The notes: generated by a model from the sequence alone, not told the origin. A stretch of DNA of 64,000 nucleotides from Adineta ricciae (GCA_905250025.1 CAJNOJ010000365.1:1-64000); one strand, 5' to 3'; counted from the first letter of the stretch, positions 23,297-34,920 are shown. A program made the numbers and translations.

Positions 23297-23515
23297 ATTA
23301 GAATGTCGCTCGCTTGCCCTCCCGTCTCCCTCCGGAAAGCCGAGCCTATATATATTGAACCACCAAGGAAAAAACCAACACACAACAAGATATAGGATAA
23401 ATCCCATCTATACATATATCAACCGTCATATAGAAAGGACGACAAGAAAGAACGAATGAAAGCAGAGAATGAAAGAAAAGGACATGGAAATGTCCAGATA
23501 ACATATATCCTAACA
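23297..23515 (-). repeat. 5' LTR of the gypsy element
   Basis: 219 bp, TGTTAGG at its start on the minus strand. Matches the partial 3' LTR exactly where both exist and the solo LTR at 12018-12236 with a few differences. Confidence 0.9.
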
Positions 23516-23616
23516 CAGTGTAATGTTAAAGAACACTACGAATATATATGTAATATTTTAGCGCACAGACTATGATGTTGAATTATGCACAGCTGAGCGG
23601 TTTCAGCTTTGTCATC
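23516..23616. other. Host flank of the gypsy element
   Basis: About 100 bp between the 5' LTR and the next contig joint; nothing recognisable. Confidence 0.6.
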
Positions 23617-23617
23617 N
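23617..23617. other. Contig joint (single N)
   Basis: Sequence after it (23618-23838) repeats the 221 bases that end both block versions (12407-12627 and 17329-17549), so this contig is probably their true continuation. Confidence 0.9.
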
Positions 23618-24123
23618 ACGAAAAGTGATTGAAAATCCGGTGTGTATCATTTATTACAACGAAAATATGGGCTCAATTGATAAAACTGACATGCAAATCA
23701 GTTTTGTAGAATCGTTCGAGAAACCGTCGAGTGGTACAAGAAACGTTTTTTTTCACCTTCTGAATATATTAACATTGGACGCATATATACTATTCAAAGT
23801 CAAGTATAAAACAATTATTCAGTTTGGCGATTTTTGGAATGAATTGATTCGACAACTGATTGAAAGACATGCTCAGCTCAAAAATCCAACTAGCCGTCCG
23901 ACTACATTGGAGATAATCTCATACGTCTTACAGCACGTCATTTTCTATCTTTAGTTTCGCCGACAGCAACAGGAAACATTGCACGAAGATCTTGTATAGT
24001 TTGTAGTAATACGAGCAGACGAGAGAAGAAACGCATCGATACACGTTATCAGTGTGATGCTTCTAACATAGAGCTTTGTGCAATAGGTCGTTTTGAAGAT
24101 TATCATACTCTGAAGCATTTCTA
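23618..24123 (+). mobile_element. piggyBac-type transposase remnant, 3' end
   Basis: It starts in the NENMGSIDKTDM block and continues past the point where versions A and B stop. A frame change near 23930 separates it from the C-terminal zinc-binding tail, readable at about 23935-24120 (SPTATGNIARRSCIVCSN and EDYHTLKHF at the stop). The tail has the Cys spacing typical of piggyBac-derived proteins. No terminal repeat is obvious; an A-rich tract follows at 24170. Confidence 0.8.
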
Positions 24124-26379
24124 AATGCTTCTATAGAACAATAAAAGCTGTTCTAAATATTTTTTCAAAACAAAAAAAAAAACCCGGCGCCAAAGGATCA
24201 AAGGAAAGCGATAATTACTGCTCAGTTTCTTGCACTGGTTTCGAATATAACCTTCGTTTTGCTCGTAAAACTAGTTTAGATAATGAAATCACCTGGTACA
24301 GTTTGACTATTACGTCAAATATATGGAAAATTATCACTTTTTACAGTATTGTGAGCCTTGATTTGCCTCAAAGGTTAACTTTGTTTTGGGCTTCTGTTTT
24401 ACCGTTCTGTGCACCTTCGAAAGCTACAACATTTCAAAAATTCGGCTAGATCCCGTACGTTCCCGAATGATAAAAGCAGAGTTATTGTAAAAAGTTATCC
24501 GAAAACTGGCACAAAACTAGGGCGCTTTTTATAATTGTTAGCTTAGATTTTTCTAGGCAAAAGATGATTCTGCGACTCTGAAATATAAAATTTTGTTCAG
24601 CGTTTCACGTTCCATCTTTTGATATATCGTGAATAAAATTTCAATAATCCGATGAAAAACTTTTTGTATACGTACTAATTGCATAATATTCGCCTAATTT
24701 TAAAATAAAAACTTCTTACCAGAAAAAAAAGTCATTCAAGACTAAGTTTTCTATGATTAATCTCAATGAGCCGAAATTTTCGGTGTAATAGTTTTTAAAC
24801 ATGATCTTTCGAACGCACGAAGAAAGTCGAAAAAGAATTTCACCAGTACCTCGGATCTTTCATGCTCTTGTGGGTACTCTCTTAACTGAAATGTTCAATT
24901 ATGCAGAATTGCACTTTTGTCGAAAGAGGAAAACGAACGAACTATATCAATGCATTTCATCAACAGCAAAGAGGATGAGCTCTTGAAAGAGAAAAAAAAT
25001 GAAATAATCGATATGGCGATAAATTGGCTGCCGTTGAAAGTGAAAAAACACAGAAGTAAAAAGATATGTATCCCACTCATTCTTTTTCTTTCCAAGCATT
25101 TTCAGAATACTATCAAATTTGTTAAACAAGGATTCAAAGAGAAAAATAATTTTAAAATATTCTGTTTTGTTTCTACATAAACAAAACTTTGTTCACAAAA
25201 GACATGCTCTTGCGTTCAAACCATTCTCCAGTAATAATAATAATAACCGGAATGACAACTACCTTTTATGATATTGTATTTTTATAATATTATTAGTACA
25301 TCGGAAACTGCAAGAAAAAGAGAAACGTTCTTTCGCACTTCCACTGATCATAACGGCTTTCTTTTTCTCTAACATAAAACACTATGTCTTCATTACTACA
25401 ATGATGAAAGTGTCAGAGAAAAATGAAGATCTATTGTCTCTTTTTTTTGTACATATTGATTAAAGTAAAATGACATCGAAAAGCCACCTATCGTCTTCCT
25501 TAGCATTCCACTACTGCATTGTTCGTCTTTAGATCCACTAGGTTTAGTAAGAATACGATTCAGTGGAATCATCGAACATATTAAATCCGATGTTATTTTA
25601 AATATACAAAAAAGTGCCAATTCGAAGTAGGCTACATAAAGTAGAATGATAACAGACAACAGCTATATATAAGTTTCCAGAAATATCTGCATAAAGTATA
25701 TAGAAATTAAAAAAACAAAATTTTATTTTAGGAATCGATGAAACGACAGTTTTCAGTTTTCACCACTTAATCATCGAGAAGGAAAATGAATAATATCAGA
25801 ACTCTTGTTCTACAATTATACTAAATATCAATACTGCAACTCAAAACAACGTTGACAAGATAGAGTTGACAAAAGGGACGGTAGTAATCAATTTAACAAA
25901 ACATTGTTTACAGAATAATCATCATTATTTAACATAGTGGTGTTTGTGCGTCTGAAACATAAAACACTCATCTTGCAATAAGAGATACTGTTTTGTATTG
26001 ATCAGTATGGCTGTCTGTTTCTTTTTATTCAATTTAATCTTCTAAATGTGCAAGATTTTGCTGTTGCTTCACTCTCTCTCTTTCATTGAGCATTCAGTCA
26101 TAACAAGACATGGGACTTCACCCACATTGCATCAGTTAAGGTAAAAGCCTTTTTTACACTTGGATTGTTTGAAACTGCTATTTGCAGAACACACAGCTAT
26201 TTGTTAATGAACAAGAGCAGAAAAAGCCTGACTACAGTTTCTTTAGTTCATTGACGAAGTGAAAAAAAAAGAACGTACATGAAGCGAAAGAGAGAAAAAA
26301 GGACATTTATGACTAGTATATGGTTTTATTTTCATTTTAAACTGCGCACTATTTATTTGCTCAAACAAGTTGGAGTGTG
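24124..26379. other. Intergenic stretch, no gene seen
   Basis: AT-rich sequence with short low-complexity frames (24900-25180) that look like chance. The 300 bp before 26380 probably hold the promoter of the PAN-domain gene; no specific element is identified. Confidence 0.5.
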
Positions 26380-28327
26380 ATGAAAACTATGACTTGGACA
26401 AAGATATTTGCATTGTTGTCGATGACTATTTTTGATCTAGCCTTTACACAAAATACTATTTCAATTCAAATGACCATTGCGGATGGATGGAAATTGCATT
26501 GTGCCACAATAACTTGTTTACCGTATGCTACGTTTACTGCATCCAGTATTCTTCAGTGTCAAACCAGTTGTTTACGACAAACTCAATGTGAAGCTATTAG
26601 TTTTCATCACTCGACTTCGTATTGTCAATTGTTTAATAGTGATATAAATCAAAACAGCAGTTTAGAAGCAACTGCAGATACCGTTACTATGATGGTTATT
26701 CCTGGCACACGGATACCACCTGGTAAGCATCTATTCAATATATGACAAAATTTATGAGTCAGAAGTTCTGCTCTCTTTCTCGGAGAGAAGAGTTCAGTAA
26801 ACATTAATTGTCTGCTTGCTTGCATGTCCGCAGGGTCAAANTATTGTCAATTGTTTAATAGTGATATAAATCAAAACAGCAGTTTAGAAGCAACTGCAGA
26901 TACCGTTACTATGATGGTTATTCCTGGCACACGGATACCACCTGGTAAGCATCTATTCAATACATGACAAAATTTATGAGCCAGAAGTTCTATTCTCTTT
27001 CTCATAGAGAAAAGTTCAGTAAACATTAATTGTCTGCTTGCTTGCATGTCCGCAGGGTCAGAAAAACATCGAAAATCGTTTTTTTCCCGGGAAACACATT
27101 TTCAAAGGTACTTCGATGCAGAGACTTCTAATCTGATGTTATAGTTCTTCGAATTTTTTATAAAAAATTCTTTTCAAACAAAGGACCACTTTTTTACGAC
27201 AAAATTTCTTTTAAAAATTTGATCGACGGGCTTTTGGGTCGAACAACTCGATTCTGATGTTAGTTTTTTGAGAATTAAAAAAAATTGAAATAAAGGGCAC
27301 CCATTCTCGGAAAATACATGTATAATCATATGATATCGGGTATAGTCAAGTGTATAAGTATGGTAAATGATATGTTCTCGTCAATCTCTGGTGACCTAAT
27401 AGTTAATTATTGATCTTCACCTTATTGAGGGCTCTAAATAATCCTGCCTGTTTCCATGTGTAGCTTTCAGCGTTCTCAACACTGGGAAACATGAGAATGA
27501 GTGAATCTGCTAAGACCATGCATGAACCGACACGAAGATGAAGATGAGATTGTGAGCAAAGGAAATTTATCAACCCGCTAGCTGCTATCCATGTCATCTT
27601 TTCGAGATGCAAAATATTATAACACACAGAAATAGTTTATACTCACAACTCGTGTAAACTTAGCATACATAGAAGGAGAATAGCTTGACAAATATTTATG
27701 GTATTACTATAGCCGACTAGGGGTTAAAGCACATCTTAGGCACCCAGGTCGAACAATCCCATACTCGGATCCCATCAGATCCTACAGGAATTCGACGGAT
27801 CCGAAAGATGGATTTCCTAGATTTTCTAAGGGTCATCATAGAACATAGCTAAAAAGATCGCTCATAAAATTTGCAACAGCCGACGGGATTTTTCTAGTTG
27901 GATTCCAATGCAATTCCGTTTCCAGGAATCCGATCGGATTTGTTGACCTGGGCAGATAGAGTAAACAAGTTTTGGATATTCCTTACTATTTGATTTCTCT
28001 CATCCGATTGATTAAATTTTCACAAAATAGAGCTTATGACAACATCATCTTCATCGTCGTCACCCATCTCAATCTCATCATCTTCATCGTCGTCACCCAT
28101 CCCAACCTCATCATCAACCTCATCATCAACATCATCATCAACCTCATCATCAACCTCATCATCAACCTCATCATCAACATCAACATCATCATCAACCTCA
28201 ACCTCATCATCAACATCATCATCAACCTCATCATCAACATCAACATCATCATCAACCTCATCATCAACATCAACATCATCATCAACCTCATCATCAACAT
28301 CAACATCAACAGCAGCACTAATTACCG
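26380..28327 (+). CDS. Secreted PAN/apple-like protein with Ser/Thr-rich exon (partial)
   Basis: Exon 1 (26380-26722) starts with a signal peptide of about 22 residues (cleavage likely after AFT) and then one Cys-rich PAN/apple-like module with QCQTSCLRQTQCEA and YCQLF. PAN modules bind proteins or sugars outside the cell. The exon ends CCACCTG|GTAAGC at phase 1. A possible next exon, 28031-28327, follows AAAATAG, keeps the frame, codes about 80 Ser/Thr residues from a TCATCA microsatellite (a mucin-like stalk), and ends ACCG|GTATGT. Further exons are not visible; a mariner lies 420 bp downstream. The intron holds a contig joint with a duplicated end of exon 1. Exon 1 is fairly secure, the link to the Ser/Thr exon is inference from phase. 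Confidence 0.6.
26841..26841. other. Contig joint (single N) with 221-bp repeated flank
   Basis: 26620-26840 recurs as 26842-27062 with a few substitutions; the end of the PAN exon is therefore present twice. Confidence 0.9.
27741..27953. mobile_element. Possible small inverted-repeat element
   Basis: The ends CACCCAGGTCGAACAATCC and, reversed, TGCCCAGGTCAACAAATCC are similar over about 18 bases. No clear target duplication was found. It lies in the putative intron of the PAN gene. Confidence 0.4.
28034..28313. repeat. TCATCA / TCAACATCA microsatellite
   Basis: About 280 bp of three-base periodic repeat, with higher-order units of TCATCATCAACC and TCAACATCAACA. Read on the plus strand in one frame it gives only Ser and Thr with few Pro and Ile; other frames give Ile/Asn or Met/Leu/Arg runs. 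Confidence 0.95.
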
Positions 28328-28750
28328 GTATGTAATTGACTACATCGAGTATTGTTTGCTACATATAGTAAAGACTACTATTATGTTAGTTTCAAAATAT
28401 TTTCTAGAAAAAAATAGTTACCAACTAAGGTAAAAAAACTAGTTCCAAGTTTTCATGATGAATTCGAAGTTCTAAATGAAATTTGCAGAAAATTTAAAAG
28501 ATGAGCGAAGCAAGAATTTTACCACACTTGTAACTTTCTTTGCTGTATTTTCAAGAAAGCATTTGAACTTCTTGATCGTTTATCACTTCGAACTCATCAC
28601 ATCAAAAAGCCCATATGCAAGTATTTAAAAAGAAGACATCCTAGAATATCCTCCTGGAAATGTGCTGGGACGAAATGTCGTCTTTTTTTTTATCCTCCCA
28701 TGCAAATATACATGGAAGGACGAAAAAATAAAAAACATTCTAGACTGTTA

Positions 28751-30058
28751 CATGGGGCACTCGGAAAGTTTCTTCCAAAATCTTTTAAGGCAAACATGTC
28801 GAGTCTAGTTTCAATTTATTTTTTCAAAGTATAGTCCCTGAGCATCAATACACTTTTTCATTCGATCAAACCAGTCAGCAAAACAGTCTTGGAAGTCATT
28901 CCGAGTTAAGCTACCGATAGCTTGATCTAATGCAACAAGCATTTCATTGTCGTCGTGAAATTGAATCCCACGGAGTTGATTTTTCAGTTTCGGGAACAGA
29001 AAGAAGTCGCATGGACTTAAGTCCGGGGAATAAGGCGGATTTGGATAGGATTCAACATGATTCTCGAACAAAAATTCATTTGTTATCCAAGCTCGATGAG
29101 GTTTGGCATTATCGTCGTGAAGAATAAGACTGTGAACACCGATGTTCGGTCTTCGTTCTGAGACAGCTTCGAAGACCTTTGGCAAGCAACGGTTCACGTA
29201 CCAGTTGGCATTCGCTGTTTGACCGGATTCTAAGACAACTGGTTTGATTAAACCTGTCTTCATAAAGAAAATTGCCACCATTCGTTTTCCGGAACTTTTG
29301 TTTCGTCGAACTTTCGTTGGACGCAGCTCGTTTCTTGAGATCCAAACGGTTGATTGTTGTTTTGTTTCTGGATCGAAATTGTAAAACCATGCTTCATCAC
29401 CCGTGATAATGTCAGACACACGACGAGATCGACCCTCTTCAAATCTTTTCAGAGTCTGACGGCAGAAATCCACGCGCAATTGTTTCTGGGCATCAGTGAG
29501 CTGATGTGGCACCCATCGAGCACAAACTTTGCGTAAGTCCAAATAATCATGAATAATTGAATTAACTGATGCCGAACTGATGTCGAGGATGTGCTGTATC
29601 TCTTGGTAGGTCGAATGTGGATCTTCTTCAATGATAGCACGCACAGCATCGATCATCTCTTCTGTAACGGCAGTTCGCGGTCGACCAGAGCGTGGACGAT
29701 CTTCTACTTTGAGATTTCCTTGTTGATATTCATGAAACCAAGTACGAACCGTTCTATCCGAAGGAGCTTGATCACCCCATGCTGTAATCAAACGGGCATG
29801 ACTTTCTTTGCTTGTTAGACCAGTTTTCCAATCATATAAAATCATAGTTCGAAACTGCTCTCGCGAAAGTTCGACCATCATTTTCGAAACGAACGAAAGT
29901 GACCAGAAAGGAATGACGAAACGAAATGAACCAGACGAGATAAATATTTGAAACTTTTCTCTTGTTCATAAGATTGTTTGACCGTTGAAAAGAAACGATC
30001 GAAATATTTCATTAGACGCTAAGAGAAGTGGAGGAAGAAACTTTTCGAGTGCCCTATG
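28751..30058 (-). mobile_element. Mariner (Tc1/mariner) transposon, whole
   Basis: 1308 bp with 26-bp terminal inverted repeats that share GGGCACTCGRAAAGTTTCTT and differ at two positions. TA duplications lie at 28749-28750 and 30059-30060. One uninterrupted transposase gene fills the element. Intact ends and frame mean it could still be active or has died very recently. Confidence 0.96.
28811..29881 (-). CDS. Mariner transposase
   Basis: 356 aa, the usual length. The N-terminal half has two helix-turn-helix motifs (SDRTVRTWFHEYQ; STYQEIQHILDIS) separated by a GRPR hook, which bind the inverted repeats. The catalytic core has Asp in TGDEAWFYNFDPE, Asp in HDDNAKPHRAW and a third Asp in YSPDLSPCDFFLFP exactly 34 residues later, the DD34D mark of mariner. 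The WVPHQL linker motif is present. It starts at the Met-Met pair at 29881, leaving about 180 bp to the right inverted repeat. No defect is visible. Confidence 0.96.
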   Translation of the reverse strand: MMVELSREQFRTMILYDWKTGLTSKESHARLITAWGDQAPSDRTVRTWFHEYQQGNLKVEDRPRSGRPRTAVTEEMIDAVRAIIEEDPHSTYQEIQHILDISSASVNSIIHDYLDLRKVCARWVPHQLTDAQKQLRVDFCRQTLKRFEEGRSRRVSDIITGDEAWFYNFDPETKQQSTVWISRNELRPTKVRRNKSSGKRMVAIFFMKTGLIKPVVLESGQTANANWYVNRCLPKVFEAVSERRPNIGVHSLILHDDNAKPHRAWITNEFLFENHVESYPNPPYSPDLSPCDFFLFPKLKNQLRGIQFHDDNEMLVALDQAIGSLTRNDFQDCFADWFDRMKKCIDAQGLYFEKIN

Positions 30059-30576
30059 TACTTTTAAAATTGCATAAATGATTCTCTCCACTGAAAGGTA
30101 GGTTATGCGCCGAGCTGGTATCACCGAAAAAACGAGCTGATGTTCGTCCTTCTGTTCCTTTGTTCGTTCGTTGATTTTGTCTTCAAATATTACCTAACGA
30201 TAGTTGATAGTAGTAGTAAGGGCTGACCGAAGGGTAATCGGGGTCGAGGATCTCGAATTCGAGATTAGTGTTTTCATAAACGCTTTCTGACTCGTTTTTT
30301 TTTGCAAAAAAGGACCAATTTTTTTAGACGATAGTGTTCTAAGCTGCAATATGTAGGTCAAAATCTAGTAGCTGACTTACGTCCGATTCCTGGATCTCCA
30401 TAGTTATCAGCATATTAATGAGATTGCACACTTTTATAAACAGCTATACTATGCGCATATAATCTGATGCCAGTTACTCAAAATAATGTTTCGTTTGTCG
30501 AGTGTTGTCTTCGAGAGTTACAGTAGCACAATGATGGTGACTTTTCTAGAAGGAATAGAAGAAAATATGCATGTAA

Positions 30577-30625
30577 CGGCTAGCCGCGATTAGCCGACCG
30601 GAGGGAGGCCGACTGGCGACCAGTC
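30577..30625. repeat. Dispersed CGGCTAGCCG repeat, copy 1
   Basis: About 50 bp beginning with the palindrome CGGCTAGCCG, followed by GACCGGAGGGAGGCCGAC. Related copies at 30907, 32136, 43875 and 44215. Confidence 0.7.
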
Positions 30626-30906
30626 ACCGATTTGCACAATAATATTTTAAAGAACAAATTTTGTAATTTTCATGTAGTTTTAAGATTTCTTGGACAGAAC
30701 TTAATCGTTGCTCTGCACGAACATAGCTGGCAGCTATTTAAGGTCCCTCGTGGTGAAGAAAGGACTGAAATCTTTTCCAGAGAATCATATACCAATCTGA
30801 AGTTTCTAAGTTTTCGGTTATGAATTGATTTTCCGAAATGAGCTAATTTCTGGAACACGTCTTCGTCCGAATGAAGTTAAGATGTTAAAATGAGTACGTA
30901 TGGGAG

Positions 30907-30957
30907 CGGCTAGCCGTGAGTGGCTGACCAATGCGAGGGCAACGAACGACTAGATGT
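30907..30957. repeat. Dispersed CGGCTAGCCG repeat, copy 2
   Basis: Starts CGGCTAGCCGTGAGTGGC and ends with GAACGACTAGATGTCTTT; about 330 bp from copy 1. Confidence 0.7.
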
Positions 30958-31084
30958 CTTTTGAAAATTAGTTTCAAAGTGAGATTTATAAGAGTATCGC
31001 ATAGTGTCCATAATTTTTCGAAGGTATGTATATATATAACGTCTTTTCGAGCTTCGAGAAAAAACTATGGAGATCGCCAATTTA

Positions 31085-31995
31085 CACAGGGCAGTCAAAA
31101 AGTTTTGTCACTTTGGTATATCTGTTGAGAGAAATGATATTTTATCCATCTTTATACGCTATATAATCGAGATAGCTGTTGTGATATTTCATGGAAAGTT
31201 TCATTTCTTTAGCTCGTTCTTAAGGTGCTTTTTTAAATAAAATACGAGATTTTTTTTCGCGCCTCTCGTCGTCGACGAAATTTTACTGATTTTCGAGCAC
31301 ATAAAACGTAGTGAAACTACACATCAAGAGAGCCGATTTTCTGTGATATTCTCAGCGGCTATCAGACTTAGATTTATCACCACAGTATTGACTTCAAATC
31401 ATTAAAAAAGTGTATAGAAAAATGTAAAGTACTCCACTTAATGCTATCCATGGCGAATCCTGTGGAATAACGCAGCACATATTACTCTTTTCTTCGTATT
31501 TAAACCACTTTTCGCTTTGTAGATGTTTCTATGGTACTGTGTGACACTAATGATACTAGTGAAGAATCTTTGAATTCATACAGATAGAGATTATCGAACA
31601 AAAATTACACTTTTATGGATCAGTCTCTAATATGTCATTTTTGTGGCATCATGTAACATTAATTTTTTATAAGTCGTTATGAGAAAAATCAATTTTAAGT
31701 TTGCCACGAGTACTCATTTAATATTGACCTTTAAGAATCTGTTTGGCTTTAACTTTATTCAAATAAGGGCGAATGCTTAAAAGCTCCACTAATGAAGCTG
31801 GATGCAGAGACGAGAGGCGCGAAAAAAAAATCTCGTATTTTATTTAAAAAAGCACCTTAAGAACGAGCTAAAGAAATGAAACTTTCCATGAAATATCACA
31901 ACAACTATCTCGATTATATAGCGTATAAAGATGGATAAAATATCGTTTCCCTCAACAGATATACCAAAGTGACAAAACTTTTTGACTACCCTATG
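31085..31995. mobile_element. Non-autonomous mariner-like element with long inverted arms
   Basis: 911 bp flanked by TA at 31083-31084 and 31996-31997. Arms of about 190 bp start CA(C/T)AGGG(C/T)AGTCAAAAAG, resembling the end of the nearby mariner. The centre (about 31275-31810) codes no transposase. Confidence 0.88.
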
Positions 31996-31997
31996 TA

Positions 31998-33750
31998 TTC
32001 AACTAAAATGACGATAAGAGACATACTGTACGTTACAAAGTTGTGAAGAACTCCGGTAATTTTGCTACAGGCGGGCTCAACAAGAACGAGGTACTTTTTA
32101 ATATGAAAATATCTTTAAACACTTATTAGGTACCAACGGCTCGCCGTAAGTGGTCGACCGGAGAGAAGCCGACAAACGATTAGGCGTTAATTTCAGAAGG
32201 TACCAGGAAACGAAATTGGCCCACGTAAAGCATTCTGACAAATTATCAAATGATCAGATCGTCCAATTGAAATAACTTTTTTCTCTCTTTGGACGAATAT
32301 CAGCGCTCTGATAATATCCTTTCAGTAGAGGGCTTAGCGGCTACTAGGCCGCGTTACTTGTAGGTAATGATCATCAGCTCTTTTCAGCACAGCTACAGAT
32401 CTTTCTCTAAAATATTTTACAGCGCACCACCGCAAGAATTCGAAAACTAAGTGATGGCATCTGTAAAGTGGTCTTTATTCAGTAATGTTTTTAGTCATTG
32501 GTTAAATGCCATTTGAGATTCCTCAGGTCGATCGTTCTGGCGACTGGATCTGTAGAAATATGAGCCAGCTTCGGTAAATTCATTGCCGGGGGTTCCCCGT
32601 GGGAAGTTTACAGAAAATATCCCGCCAGTTCTTGACTGTTTCCGACTTAAAGTTCGAGGAAACGGCCAGGAAATCATTGGAAAGGGAACTTAGCTGACCG
32701 AGTCACAATGATTTGCATTTGAGGATTTAATTTCAATTGAAATAAGTACTCATTATAGACGGTTCAGATTAAATTTCGTTCCAGATTTGAAGAAAGTGTT
32801 CGATAAGACTTGTATTCCTGGTTATATATCCTTTTTTCATACAAATATAAATTAGCTATATAAAAACTCATTGATTTCTGATTGTCATTTCTTCGCTAAT
32901 ACATGAACACCTTCATATTGGTAATTTTGACATCAATCACAATTAGAAGTAACGTAGGTAAAATCTGTACGAAAATAAATTTAAGACTAGAGATCGGTAA
33001 TTACTTGTAGGATGGCTACTTATTTTTATTTCGCAGTATATTTTCAACATCAGAAATATCTTAGTTGAAACGTGTTTGTTTTACGACATGTTGATTTGAG
33101 AAGAACACATACCCAGGCCATTGTTACTCGGTTGCTTCCGACCGGAAGTTCAAACGAAGCTTTCAGTAATTTCCTTTAAACTTTCGATCGGAATCCGGCA
33201 GCAAAGAATTTGACGAATCCGATCGAAACCTGCTGAATTTGACTGGAACCGACCGAAATTATACCAAAATCGACTGAAATTTGAACGGATCCAGTCATCG
33301 GAATGATGAGCCTGGATTGTAGTCAGTCGATGACTTAATTTCATAAAATTATTTTTTTCAAATTCGATATCATAGAGCTTGACAATATTATGAGTATCAA
33401 TAACGGTATCTCTCGACAAACCTTATGTCCAAGCTAATAAGATCTTCTTTCAGTTGATATAACCATCATATAGTCTTCTCTAATGAAGTTATTATTACTG
33501 TAGGTTGATTGTAGCTCATTTGTATGACATACGATTAGACTATGTCTAATACTGCGTAGTTGATAATGGAAGAAACGAGTTAAATTCTCGAAAAAAGTGC
33601 CAAAGATTTCTCTTTTGTTAATTTTAAAATATTTTTGTATCATCTCTTCCATCTCTCCTCATAGTATCTAATTAGAATTTGCGCTTAAGTAATTACTGTG
33701 AAATACAACTTAACTACAGGCGATGCAACCAAAGGCCGCTATGCATCCTA
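31998..33750. other. Intergenic stretch, no gene seen
   Basis: AT-rich sequence with one dispersed-repeat copy (32136-32190). Around 33110-33310 there is a stretch with recurring GATCGAAAC/GACCGAAAT-like words that may be a degenerate small repeat; no reading frame is convincing. Confidence 0.45.
32136..32190. repeat. Dispersed CGGCTAGCCG repeat, copy 3 (diverged)
   Basis: CGGCTCGCCGTAAGTGGTCG, then GACCGGAGAGAAGCCGAC; same layout as the other copies. Confidence 0.65.
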
Positions 33751-33913
33751 TCCATGTAAAAAAATGGGAAAAAAGCAGATTATAATCGATTCGATAGTTG
33801 ATTAAGAATCGATTTAAAGCATACACCTTTAATAGATTTTCCCCATTTAAAATCAATTATAATCATGTACAACTATTATAATCGGAAACGCTAGATTATC
33901 TTTGGCTTTTAAT

Positions 33914-34301
33914 ATCGATGTGAAATTAACACGACAAAGCCAGTACCCAAGAAAAAAAATTGTGTATAGGTTTCCATACAAATATGTCCCATCCACAAAA
34001 ATGAACTCATCTAATACAGAATTTGATTCTGCTTCGAATGACGATACTTTTATCCATGAGACAAACTTTGGCAAAATTTTACTTGAATCTTTAAGAGATA
34101 TACATAGAAAATGAAAAAAAGTCCAGATAAAATTTTGCTAAAATTTCTCTCATAAATCAAAGTATCACCCTTCGATTTCGACGTAGAATCAAATTCTGTA
34201 CGAAAGGAGTTCATTTTTATGGACGAAACATATTCGTATGGAAAATTATACGCAATTTTTGTTTTTTCATACTGGCTTCGTCGCGCTAACTTCACATCGA
34301 T
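33914..34301. mobile_element. Foldback MITE I
   Basis: 388 bp made almost entirely of two inverted arms of about 180 bp, starting ATCGATGTGAAATTAACAC and ending in its imperfect complement. The end sequence ATCGATGTGAA is shared with the neighbouring foldback. The arms are diverged, so the insertion is old. Protein-like frames on both strands are mirror images and not genes. Confidence 0.82.
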
Positions 34302-34565
34302 TCATAGAAGTTGTGAGATAAGAAAAGGTAGCAGTTTTTCTGCCAACTGGCGTACAGTATATTTTGACTCCAATGCACTTCTTGATTTATTGTTGGTAAT
34401 GATTGTGTTTCCCAATTCATTTGAACAGTTAAATTGATCTACAATCAAAGAACAGTTATTTGATTAAGCAATTTCTTACCGTTTGTTTGTACGTCCATAT
34501 TTTTCGTAAATGGTGACAAAGATTTAATTTTAATTACTTGCGGTTCATTCTCGCTTGTGGTTTAA

Positions 34566-34920
34566 ATCGACGTGAAGCTAGCACCAAAAACGAAAAGCTC
34601 GATAAAAGTAGCGCAAGAACGAATTCACGCCCTTAAAAAGCAGTGCATCCGATATAGGATTGAATTCTACATTGTATGGTAGGATTTTTAGTCACGGCAA
34701 AACGATTGCGGAAAAAGTTTACCTAGATCATTCAGTGCGTATGCGGATAAAGGAAAAAATCTACGTGATATTTTTTTCGGCTGCTTTGCCGTGACTAAAA
34801 ATCCTACCACACGATGCAGAATTCAATCCTATATCGGATACACTGCTTTTTAAGGGCGTGAATTCGTTCTTACGCTACTTTTATCGAGCTTTTCGTTTTT
34901 GGTGCTAGGTTCATATCAAT
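34566..34920. mobile_element. Foldback MITE II, copy 1
   Basis: About 355 bp with arms of about 140 bp (GTGAAGCTAGCACCAAAAAC through CACGGCAAAACGATTGC and their complement). A close copy is at 44672-45024 in the same surrounding sequence. Confidence 0.88.

Larger units (their letters stand above)
17551..23515 (-). mobile_element. Ty3/gypsy LTR retrotransposon, nearly whole
   Basis: The element is about 6 kb on the minus strand: 5' LTR 23297-23515, gag, protease-RT-RNase H, integrase, a purine-rich tract beside the 3' LTR, and a 3' LTR cut by the contig joint (17551-17670). The LTR begins TGTTAGG on the minus strand; a TGGTGC primer-site-like sequence adjoins the 5' LTR. The 120 comparable LTR bases look identical, so insertion is recent. 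No envelope gene is visible between integrase and the 3' LTR. It appears nearly whole, with about one break: an unrelated solo LTR in its pol region. Target duplications cannot be checked because one end is missing. Confidence 0.93.
30061..31082. other. Intergenic stretch with dispersed repeat copies
   Basis: No gene seen. Two copies of a GC-richer repeat (30577-30625 and 30907-30957) stand out from AT-rich surroundings. Confidence 0.5.

Noticed and set aside
24917-25180. Lys-rich frame of 87 codons
   Set aside because: Low complexity in AT-rich DNA, no relatives in the window, no splice context.
28034-28318. Minus-strand Met/Leu/Arg-rich frame
   Set aside because: It is the complement of a trinucleotide microsatellite and has no other coding sign.
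33853-34437. Protein-like frames on both strands, including similar peptides in opposite directions
   Set aside because: They are mirror images across foldback MITE I.
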